A stretch of DNA of 5,426 bases from Deltaproteobacteria bacterium. Lineage in GTDB: Bacteria > Myxococcota_A > UBA796 > UBA2385. The stretch lies in the NCBI GenBank assembly GCA_015489145.1, contig WGAH01000891.1:1-5426 (forward strand). The letters are read 5' to 3'. Position numbers and translations under genes: made by a program. Position 1 is the first letter of the stretch, and every line of letters starts with the position of its first letter. The notes beneath the pieces are model-generated. The model saw nothing but the letters and a program-made list of their open reading frames with translations. It made no database searches and was not told the DNA's origin. This document shows, one piece after another, positions 1 to 5,426 of the stretch.

Positions 1-109
1 CCCCCGCCTCCGCCCGGGCGACCTGGTGCTCGTCAAGGGCAGCCGGGGCCTCGCCATGGAACGGATCGTGCACGAGCTGGCCGCCGCCCGGCCCTCGCGG
101 GAGCGCTGA
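1..109 (+). CDS. murF: MurF, UDP-MurNAc-tripeptide:D-Ala-D-Ala ligase (C-terminal end only)
   Basis: Only the last 35 codons are present, reading from base 2 to the TGA at 107-109. The visible tail contains RPGDLVLVKGSRGLAMERIV. This matches the GD-x-V-L-V-KGSR-x-x-x-ME signature near the C-terminus of MurF, in the third (substrate-binding) domain of Mur ligases. MurF is a cytoplasmic, ATP-dependent enzyme that adds D-Ala-D-Ala to the UDP-MurNAc-tripeptide, completing the pentapeptide precursor. The ATP-binding centre lies upstream of the window and cannot be checked. The stop codon shares its last base with the ATG of mraY (TGATG), which fits translational coupling. The identity rests on the KGSR-ME signature plus the position just before mraY, the usual dcw order. 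MurE has a different C-terminal signature, so it is less likely. Confidence 0.9.
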   Translation, partial: PRLRPGDLVLVKGSRGLAMERIVHELAAARPSRER

Positions 110-1218
110 TGCTCTACCACCTCCTCGTCCCCCTCGCGCCGACCCACCAGGTCTTCAACGTCTTCCGGTACATCAGCTTCCGCACGGCCTGGGCGATGGT
201 GACGGCGCTGGCGATCTGCTACGCCCTCTACCCGCCCTTCATCCGGTGGATGCGCGCCCGGAAGGTCGAGCAGATCATCCGGGAGGACGGCCCCCAGAGC
301 CACGTCGAGACCAAGGTGGGCACGCCGACGATGGGCGGCCTGCCCATGCTGGTCGCCATCACCCTGAGCACGCTGCTGTGGGCCCGCCTCGACCAGGCCG
401 AGGTGTGGATGGCCCTGGCCGTGCTCCTCGGCTACGGCGCCATCGGCCTCGTCGACGACTGGAAGAAGGTGATGCTGCGCTCCCCGGCGGGCCTCGCCGG
501 GCGCTGGAAGCTGGTGGGGCAGTTCGGCATCGCCCTGGCGGTCCTCGGCGCCGGCTACCTGGCGGGCGAGATCGACCCGGCGCTGTCGCTGCCCTTCTTC
601 AAGCACGCCACCCTGCACTTCGACACCGCCCTCGCCGGCCTGCCGCAGCTCGGCTGGCTCTACGTGCTGTTCGGCGCCTTCGTCCTCGCCGGCACCAGCA
701 ACGCCGTGAACCTCACCGACGGCCTGGACGGCCTCGCGATCGGCCCGGTGATGACCTCGGCCCTGACCTACGGCATCCTCGCCTACATCGCCGGCAACAC
801 CGTGCTCAGCGGCTACCTGGGCCTGCCCTACGTCGCCGGCGCCGGCGAGCTGACCGTCTTCGCCGTCACCCTGGTCGGGGCCGGCCTGGGCTTCCTCTGG
901 TACAACACCTTCCCGGCGCAGATCTTCATGGGCGACGTCGGCAGCCTGTCGCTCGGCGGGGCGCTCGGCGTGCTGGCGGTGCTGACCAAGCACGAGATCC
1001 TGCTGGTGCTGGTCGGCGGCATCTTCGTGCTGGAGGCGGTGAGCGTCATCCTGCAGGTGGCGAGCTTCAAGCTCACCGGGCGGCGCGTCTTCGCGATGGC
1101 CCCCATCCACCACCACTACGAGAAGAAGGGCTGGAGCGAGCCCAAGATCATCGTCCGCTTCTGGATCATCAGCATCCTGCTGGCGCTGGTGGCCCTGTCC
1201 ACCCTGAAGGTGCGGTGA
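109..1218 (+). CDS. mraY: MraY, phospho-MurNAc-pentapeptide transferase (lipid I synthase)
   Basis: This 369-residue protein has the usual MraY length. MraY is a polytopic inner-membrane enzyme that transfers phospho-MurNAc-pentapeptide from the UDP precursor to undecaprenyl phosphate, giving lipid I and UMP. The N-terminus (MLYHLL, then FNVFRYISFRTA at 16-27) aligns with the family start, supporting the ATG at 109; GGGAG at 99-103 is a suitably placed ribosome binding site. Conserved cytoplasmic-loop motifs appear in order: KVGTPTMGG (69-77), the Mg-binding Asp pair in LVDDWKK (D116, D117), SNAVNLTDGLDG (197-208), FMGDVGSL (273-280, with D276 matching the third active-site Asp), and the histidine cluster PIHHHYE (332-338). 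Hydrophobic segments alternate with these loops, as expected for about ten transmembrane helices. All active-site residues I can identify are present, so it should be functional. The gene overlaps murF and murD by one base each. Confidence 0.98.
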   Translation: MLYHLLVPLAPTHQVFNVFRYISFRTAWAMVTALAICYALYPPFIRWMRARKVEQIIREDGPQSHVETKVGTPTMGGLPMLVAITLSTLLWARLDQAEVWMALAVLLGYGAIGLVDDWKKVMLRSPAGLAGRWKLVGQFGIALAVLGAGYLAGEIDPALSLPFFKHATLHFDTALAGLPQLGWLYVLFGAFVLAGTSNAVNLTDGLDGLAIGPVMTSALTYGILAYIAGNTVLSGYLGLPYVAGAGELTVFAVTLVGAGLGFLWYNTFPAQIFMGDVGSLSLGGALGVLAVLTKHEILLVLVGGIFVLEAVSVILQVASFKLTGRRVFAMAPIHHHYEKKGWSEPKIIVRFWIISILLALVALSTLKVR

Positions 1219-2564
1219 TGGAGCTGCGCGGGCGCCGGGTGACGGTGATGGGGCTGGGCCGCTCGGGCCGGGCGGCGGCGGCGCTCGCGCGGGACCTCGG
1301 CGCGGAGGTGCTCGCCACCGACCTCTCGGAGGAGGTGGAGCCCGTCCCCGGCGTCCGCGCCGTGCTCGGCGAGCACCGCGAGGGCGACTTCACCGGCGCC
1401 GACCTCGTGATCGTGTCCCCGGGCATCCCGGCGGCGAACCCCTGGGTCGCGGCGGCGCGGCGCGCCGGGGCGCGGGTGCTGGGCGAGCTGGCCTTCGCCG
1501 CCGAGGTGCTCGCGGCGACCGGGGACCCGCCGGTGGTGGCCGCGATCACCGGCACCAACGGCAAGTCCTCGGTGTGCTCCTTCACCGGGCAGATCCTCGA
1601 GGCGGCCGGGGTGCCCGCCTTCGTCGGCGGCAACATCGGCCGGCCCCTCAGCCTCCTCGCCCGCGACCGGGCCGTGGCCGGCAACCGCCGCGTCCGCGTC
1701 GCCGTCGTCGAGGTCAGCTCCTACCAGATGGAGCTGCCGGGCGACTTTCGCTGCGCCGTCGGCGCCGTGCTCAACCTCGCGCCGGACCACCTCGCCCGGC
1801 ACGGCGACCTCGCCACCTACCTCGCCCACAAGCTGCGGATCTTCCAGGGGGGCGGGCCCGGGGACCTCGCCCTGCTGCCCCGCCACGACCCGAACATCGA
1901 CGCCGGGCGGGCGGCGGAGGCGGCGGCCCCCCGGCGGGTGCTGTGGCTCGACGACCACCCGGGGGTGACGGTGGAGGCGGACCTGGCGATCCTGTCGGGG
2001 CTGGAGCGGGCGGGCCTCGTCGACCTCGCCCGCACCGGCCTCATCGGCGAGCACAACCGCCGGAACCTCGCCGTCGCCTGCCTGCTTGCCGCCGCCCTCG
2101 GCGTGCCGCCCGACGCGGTGGACCCGGCGGCGGTGCGGCCCCTGCCCCACCGGCTGCAGCTCGTCGCCGAGACGGGCGGGGTGCGCTGGATCGACGACTC
2201 GAAGGCCACCAACGTCCACGCCGCCGCCACCGGCATTCGGGGGGTGGGCGCCCCGCAGGTGACGATCCTCGGCGGCCAGCCCAAGGCCGGCGAGGACTAC
2301 GGCGCCCTCGGCCGGGTGCTCGACGGGCGGGCGCGGGCGGTGATCTGCATGGGGGCGGCCGGCCCCGCCATCGCCGAGGCCCTGCCGCGCTTCCCGCCGA
2401 AGCACGTCGTCGCCGACCTCGCCGCCGCCGTCGCCCTCGCCCGCCGCCTCGCCCGGCCCGGCGACGCGGTGCTGCTGTCGCCGGCCTGCGCCTCCTTCGA
2501 CGAGTTCCGGGACTTCGAGCACCGCGGCGAGGTCTTCGCCCGCCTCGCCAGGGAGGAAGCGTGA
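1218..2564 (+). CDS. murD: MurD, UDP-MurNAc-L-alanine:D-glutamate ligase
   Basis: This is a 448-residue cytoplasmic Mur ligase that adds D-glutamate to UDP-MurNAc-L-Ala using ATP. The N-terminal domain is Rossmann-like with GLGRSGRAAA (12-21) and SPGIP (67-71). The central ATPase domain has the P-loop GTNGKSS (112-118), the Mg-binding region VEVSSYQ (164-170) and the carbamylated-lysine region YLAHKLRIF (201-209, K205). GEHNRRN (277-283) marks the junction with the C-terminal domain, which carries DDSKATN (326-332), GGQPKAGED (352-360) and SPACASFDEF (421-430). DSKATN and SPACAS are characteristic of MurD and separate it from MurC, MurE and MurF. The ATG at 1218 overlaps the mraY stop (TGATG), and AAGG at 1207-1210 can serve as ribosome binding site. 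The usual second Asp of the DHxDR motif is Ala here (A193 in PDHLARHG). The protein is otherwise canonical. The reading frame stays open upstream into mraY, but that part does not resemble MurD. Confidence 0.98.
   Translation: MELRGRRVTVMGLGRSGRAAAALARDLGAEVLATDLSEEVEPVPGVRAVLGEHREGDFTGADLVIVSPGIPAANPWVAAARRAGARVLGELAFAAEVLAATGDPPVVAAITGTNGKSSVCSFTGQILEAAGVPAFVGGNIGRPLSLLARDRAVAGNRRVRVAVVEVSSYQMELPGDFRCAVGAVLNLAPDHLARHGDLATYLAHKLRIFQGGGPGDLALLPRHDPNIDAGRAAEAAAPRRVLWLDDHPGVTVEADLAILSGLERAGLVDLARTGLIGEHNRRNLAVACLLAAALGVPPDAVDPAAVRPLPHRLQLVAETGGVRWIDDSKATNVHAAATGIRGVGAPQVTILGGQPKAGEDYGALGRVLDGRARAVICMGAAGPAIAEALPRFPPKHVVADLAAAVALARRLARPGDAVLLSPACASFDEFRDFEHRGEVFARLAREEA
2551..2558 (+). promoter_or_regulatory. 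Ribosome binding site for ftsW
   Basis: GGGAGGAA lies inside the last codons of murD, two bases before the GTG at 2561. The GGAGG core (2552-2556) is four bases from the start. It supports the GTG as the true start of ftsW, although the frame is open far upstream, and suggests ftsW can be initiated independently of murD read-through. Confidence 0.8.
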
Positions 2565-3706
2565 CCCGACGCACCGACCCCGCCCTCATCCTCGTGACCG
2601 TCGCCCTCGCCGTCTCGGGGCTGGTGATGGTGTACTCGGCCAGCGGCGCCATCGCCGCCGAGCAGGCCGGCGACAGCATGAAGTACTTCAACCGGCAGCT
2701 CGTGGCCCTGGGCATCGGGCTGCTCGTCGCGCTGGCCGCCGCGGTCACCCCGACGCGCACCCTGCGCCGCCTGCGCGGGTACCTCTACGTCGGCGTGCTG
2801 CTCGCCCTGGCCCTGTGCTTCATGCCCGGCATCGGCCGCGCGGTGAACGGCGCCCACCGCTGGGTGGGCTCGGGGGGGCTCAACCTCCAGCCGAGCGAGT
2901 TCGCCAAGGTGATCGTGCCGATCATGGCGGCGCACACCCTGGACCGCCACCGCCGGCGCATCGGTGACTGGCGGGTGCTGCTGCGGGCCGGCCTGTGGAT
3001 GCTGCCCGCCGCCCTCCTCATCCTGCCCGAGCCGGACCTGGGCGCCGTCGTCGTGCTCGGCGGCACCGTCTTCGTCGCCTTCTGGGTCGCCGGGGCGCGC
3101 CCGCGCCACCTCGGCGCCCTGGTCGGCGCGGGTGCGGCCCTCGCGCTGCCCCTCGTCGCGCTGGAACCCTACCGGGTCAAGCGCGTCTTCGCCTTCCTCG
3201 ACCCCTGGAAGGACCCGGCCGGCGCCGGCTACCACACGATCCAGAGCCTGATGGCGATGCACTCCGGCGGGCTGCTCGGGCAGGGCATCGGCAACTCGAA
3301 GGCCAAGCTGCACTTCCTCCCCGAGCCCTGGACCGACAACATCGGCTCGGTGCTCGCCGAGGAGCTCGGCCTCGTCGGCCTCGTCGTCCTGGTGCTCCTC
3401 TACGCCCTGTTCGCCTGGCGCGGCCTCACCATCGCCCGGCGCGCCCGCGACGGCTTCGGCCTGTACCTCGCCGCCGCGCTCACGGGGATGGTGGTGTCCG
3501 AGGCCTTCGTCAACCTCGGCGTGATCTCGGGGATGCTGCCCAACAAGGGGCTCGTGCTCCCGTTCATGTCCTACGGCGCCAGCGCGCTGATCTCGCACCT
3601 GTGGCTGGTGGGCATCCTGCTCGGCATCGCCGCCGAGGCCGACCACGCCCGCCCGGAGGAGGGCTGGCCGGAGCGCAGGGACGCCCGGCCGGTCCCGGCC
3701 GCCTGA
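2561..3706 (+). CDS. ftsW: FtsW, SEDS-family septal peptidoglycan glycosyltransferase
   Basis: This 381-residue polytopic membrane protein belongs to the SEDS family (FtsW, RodA, SpoVE). FtsW polymerises lipid II glycan strands at the division septum together with a class B transpeptidase (FtsI). Seen in order: LVMVYSAS in the first membrane helix (21-28), NGAHRWV (96-102), LQPSEFAK (109-116), LPEPDLG (155-161), a loop with GLLGQGIGNSKAKLHFLPE (237-255), D259 at the position of the catalytic Asp (D297 of E. coli FtsW), EELG (267-270), and LPNKGLVLPFMSYG (326-339). A short hydrophilic cytoplasmic tail ends the protein. The GTG start at 2561 overlaps the murD stop (GTGA) and follows a strong GGGAGGAA. 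FtsW rather than RodA is inferred from the cluster and the WV-QPSE region. Unusual: the near-universal HTDFIF around the catalytic Asp reads WTDNIG, and SYGGS reads SYGAS. Confidence 0.93.
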   Translation: MTRRTDPALILVTVALAVSGLVMVYSASGAIAAEQAGDSMKYFNRQLVALGIGLLVALAAAVTPTRTLRRLRGYLYVGVLLALALCFMPGIGRAVNGAHRWVGSGGLNLQPSEFAKVIVPIMAAHTLDRHRRRIGDWRVLLRAGLWMLPAALLILPEPDLGAVVVLGGTVFVAFWVAGARPRHLGALVGAGAALALPLVALEPYRVKRVFAFLDPWKDPAGAGYHTIQSLMAMHSGGLLGQGIGNSKAKLHFLPEPWTDNIGSVLAEELGLVGLVVLVLLYALFAWRGLTIARRARDGFGLYLAAALTGMVVSEAFVNLGVISGMLPNKGLVLPFMSYGASALISHLWLVGILLGIAAEADHARPEEGWPERRDARPVPAA

Positions 3707-3713
3707 GGAGGAA
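3706..3713 (+). promoter_or_regulatory. Ribosome binding site for murC
   Basis: AGGAGGAA begins on the last base of the ftsW TGA stop and ends two bases before GTG 3716. It is the best Shine-Dalgarno match in the window and fixes the murC start. It fills nearly all of the 9-base gap between ftsW and murC, leaving no room for a promoter or terminator there. Confidence 0.85.
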
Positions 3714-3715
3714 CC

Positions 3716-5107
3716 GTGTTTCGCGGCAAGGTGCAACGCATCCACTTCGTCGGCGTCGGCGGCTCGGGCATGTCGGGCATCGCCGAGGTCCTGATCAACA
3801 TGGGCTTCGCCGTGAGCGGCTCGGACCTCAGGGAGGGGGCCGCCACCCGCCGCCTGCGCCAGCTCGGCGGGTCGATCCACGTCGGCCACGACCCGGCGCA
3901 CGTCGCCGGCGCCGACGTGGTGGTGAAGTCCACCGCCATCCCCGAGGGAAACGTCGAGATCCTCGCCGCCGAGGCCGCCAAGGTGCCGGTGATCCCGCGG
4001 GCCGAAATGCTCGGCGAGCTGATGCGGATGAAGTACGGGGTGGCCGTCGCCGGCACCCACGGCAAGACGACGACGACGAGCATGGTGGCCCGCTGCCTGC
4101 ACGCGGCCGGCATGGACCCCACCGTGGTCATCGGCGGGCGCCTCGACGCCCTCGGCTCGTCGGCGCGGCTCGGCGCCGGCGAGTTCATGGTGGCCGAGGC
4201 CGACGAGAGCGACGGCAGCTTCGCGATGCTCGACCCGACGGTGGCGGTGATCACCAGCGTCGACCCCGAGCACCTCGACCACTGGGGCGACCTGGAGGCG
4301 CTGAGCCGGGGCTTCGCCGACTTCGCCAACAAGGTGCCCTTCTACGGCTTCACCGCCGCCTGCCTCGACCACCCCGGCGTGCAGGCCCTGCTGCCGCGCA
4401 TCCGGCGGCGGGTCGTGACCTACGGGCTCGGGGCGCAGGCCGAGGTACGCGGCGAGGACGTGCGCTTCGACGGGCTCCGCAGCGCGTTCTCCGTGTGGCT
4501 GCACGGCGAGCGCCTCGGCGAGGTCGAGCTGGGCATGCCCGGGCTGCACAACGTCCGCAACGCCCTGGCCGCCGTCGCCGTGTCGCTGGAGATCGGCGTG
4601 GACTTCGAGGGGGTGCGCCGGGCCCTGCACGGCTTCGCCGGGGTGGACCGGCGGTTCAGCGTGCGGGCCGAGGTGCCGCGCGAGGGGGGCGCCATCACCA
4701 TCGTCGACGACTACGGCCACCACCCGGTCGAGATCGCGGCCACCCTGGAGGCCGCCGCCGCCGCCTGGCCCGGCCGCCGCATCGTCGCGGTCTTCCAGCC
4801 CCACCGCTACACCCGGGTGCGCGACCTGGCCGCCGAGTTCGCGCGCTGCTTCAACGACGCCGGCCACGTCGTCGTCTGCCCGATCTACCGGGCCGGCGAG
4901 CGGCCGATCCCCGGCGTGGACCACCACGGCCTCGCCCGGGCCCTCGCCGACCACGGGCACCGCTCCCTGGCGACGGTGGAGTCGCTGGACGAGGCGCTGG
5001 CGCACCTCGTGGAGGAGGCGCGGCCCGGCGACGTCGTGATCACCCTGGGGGCCGGCGACGTGAACCGCCTGTGCGGGGCGCTGGCCGAGCGCCTGGGCGA
5101 GGGCTGA
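3716..5107 (+). CDS. murC: MurC, UDP-N-acetylmuramate:L-alanine ligase
   Basis: This 463-residue cytoplasmic Mur ligase adds L-alanine to UDP-MurNAc, the first amino acid of the stem peptide. The N-terminal Rossmann domain has IHFVGVGGSGMSGIAE (9-24), the MurC-specific glycine-rich loop. The P-loop AGTHGKTTTTSM (112-123) has the His typical of MurC and Mpl. EADESDGSF (161-169) and TSVDPEHLDHW (180-190) form the Mg and ATP site. MPGLHNVRNALAA (274-286), VDRRFS (310-315), DDYGHHPVEI (331-340), FQPHRYTR (360-367) and TLGAGDVN (443-450) complete the family signature; DDYGHHP and GAGD favour MurC. The length matches the family. The start is GTG at 3716, chosen because AGGAGGAA ends just upstream and no other start keeps the glycine-rich loop intact with normal spacing. 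A Lys (K71) replaces the usual Ser in the SSAIP-type segment (KSTAIP). Everything else looks functional. The gene sits 9 bases after ftsW, with no murG between. Confidence 0.98.
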   Translation: MFRGKVQRIHFVGVGGSGMSGIAEVLINMGFAVSGSDLREGAATRRLRQLGGSIHVGHDPAHVAGADVVVKSTAIPEGNVEILAAEAAKVPVIPRAEMLGELMRMKYGVAVAGTHGKTTTTSMVARCLHAAGMDPTVVIGGRLDALGSSARLGAGEFMVAEADESDGSFAMLDPTVAVITSVDPEHLDHWGDLEALSRGFADFANKVPFYGFTAACLDHPGVQALLPRIRRRVVTYGLGAQAEVRGEDVRFDGLRSAFSVWLHGERLGEVELGMPGLHNVRNALAAVAVSLEIGVDFEGVRRALHGFAGVDRRFSVRAEVPREGGAITIVDDYGHHPVEIAATLEAAAAAWPGRRIVAVFQPHRYTRVRDLAAEFARCFNDAGHVVVCPIYRAGERPIPGVDHHGLARALADHGHRSLATVESLDEALAHLVEEARPGDVVITLGAGDVNRLCGALAERLGEG

Positions 5108-5112
5108 GGCCG

Positions 5113-5426
5113 ATGGAGGCGCTGGCCGCCGAGCTGCGCGCCGTTCCCGGCGTGATCGCCCGGCCGGACGAGCCGGCGGCGCGGCACCTGCCCCTGCGCT
5201 GCGGCGGGCCGGTGGACCTGTGGGTGGTGGCGCCGGACCCCGAGGCCCTCGGGGCGGTGCTGGCGGCGGCGCGGCGGCACCGCGTCAAGTGGCGGGTCCA
5301 CTGGCCCTTCGAGGACTGGCTCGTCCGGGACGGCGGCATCGCCGGCATGGTCGTGCGCCCGGGGCGCGGCTTCGAGGGGCTGGAGCGGCTCGACGACGGC
5401 GGGCTGCGCCTGGGGGCGGCGACGCC
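5113..5426 (+). CDS. murB: MurB-like protein, N-terminal part, with altered FAD-binding loop (truncated by window end)
   Basis: The first 104 codons are visible, starting at ATG 5113, five bases after murC. GAGGG at 5099-5103 is a reasonable ribosome binding site. MurB is a cytoplasmic FAD enzyme that reduces UDP-GlcNAc-enolpyruvate to UDP-MurNAc, the substrate of MurC. The visible part corresponds to its N-terminal FAD-binding domain. LRCGGPVDLWVVAP (28-41) aligns with the family's RIGGPADL-V-P, and LVRDGGIAGMVVRPG (70-84) aligns with LVRDGG-x-GVVI. LRLGAAT at the end aligns with the VGAG segment. Between these, where MurB has GxGSN contacting the FAD phosphates, this protein has WPFED (64-68), with no gap. 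The Thr of the NTF-type motif is also missing (HLPLRCGG). It is therefore MurB-related by context and flanking similarity, but FAD binding and enzyme activity are uncertain. It could be a degenerate paralogue or a divergent MurB. The substrate-binding and catalytic C-terminal domain lies outside the window. Confidence 0.75.
   Translation, partial: MEALAAELRAVPGVIARPDEPAARHLPLRCGGPVDLWVVAPDPEALGAVLAAARRHRVKWRVHWPFEDWLVRDGGIAGMVVRPGRGFEGLERLDDGGLRLGAAT

Noticed and set aside
246..1217. Upstream extension of the murD frame into mraY
   Set aside because: The extension is an Arg/Pro/Gly-rich out-of-frame reading of mraY. The MurD N-terminal domain begins cleanly at the ATG at 1218.
1116..2522. 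A 468-codon open frame on the minus strand opposite murD
   Set aside because: It has the same composition artefact: a G-, A-, R- and H-rich product with no motif, fully opposite a canonical murD.
1574..2560. Upstream extension of the ftsW frame into murD, suggesting a fusion protein
   Set aside because: The extra part is an Arg/Pro-rich shadow of murD. The GTG at 2561, with GGGAGGAA before it, gives a normal-length FtsW.
3707..3715. Terminator or promoter between ftsW and murC
   Set aside because: The gap is 9 bases and is occupied by the ribosome binding site. There is no hairpin or T-run.
2297..5005. A 902-codon open frame on the minus strand across murD, ftsW and murC
   Set aside because: It is antisense to three well-supported genes. 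Its product is low complexity, rich in G, A, V, H, D and R, with no recognisable domain. Long antisense open frames are expected in DNA with almost only G or C at third positions.
5281..5340. A frameshift hiding a normal GxGSN loop in the murB-like gene
   Set aside because: I translated the other two forward frames. One gives a Ser/Gly-rich string with GGST but no family context, and neither restores the motif. Both flanks are in the same frame with no length change.

Overview
The window is a very GC-rich segment of a bacterial division and cell wall (dcw) gene cluster. Third codon positions are almost always G or C. All genes are on the + strand and packed end to end: the last codons of murF, then complete mraY, murD, ftsW and murC, then the first 104 codons of a murB-type gene cut by the window end. 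No stretch longer than 9 bases is non-coding between genes, and I see no RNA gene, mobile element, repeat array or CRISPR.

Organism: murF-mraY-murD-ftsW-murC-murB follows the proteobacterial type of dcw order, and murC next to murB upstream of the expected ftsQ is common there. With the extreme GC content and GTG starts, a high-GC deltaproteobacterial-type lineage (Myxococcota or a relative) is plausible. This is an inference from layout and composition only, and an uncultured lineage is possible.

Layout: murF ends at 109 and shares one base with mraY (109-1218). mraY shares one base with murD (1218-2564). murD shares four bases with ftsW (2561-3706, GTG start). A 9-base gap holding a strong Shine-Dalgarno leads to murC (3716-5107, GTG start). 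A 5-base gap leads to the murB-like gene (5113 onward). The run looks like one translationally coupled operon whose promoter lies upstream of the window.

How they work together: the MurB, MurC, MurD and MurF steps build UDP-MurNAc-pentapeptide in the cytoplasm. MraY moves phospho-MurNAc-pentapeptide onto undecaprenyl phosphate to make lipid I. MurG would normally convert it to lipid II, and FtsW polymerises lipid II at the septum.

Three things stand out. murG is absent from its usual place between ftsW and murC. FtsW has unusual residues around its catalytic Asp and in its last conserved loop. The murB-like product has lost the glycine/serine/asparagine FAD-phosphate loop that defines MurB, although the sequence on both sides still aligns. 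The last is the most interesting signal here and could mean a degenerate or repurposed MurB.
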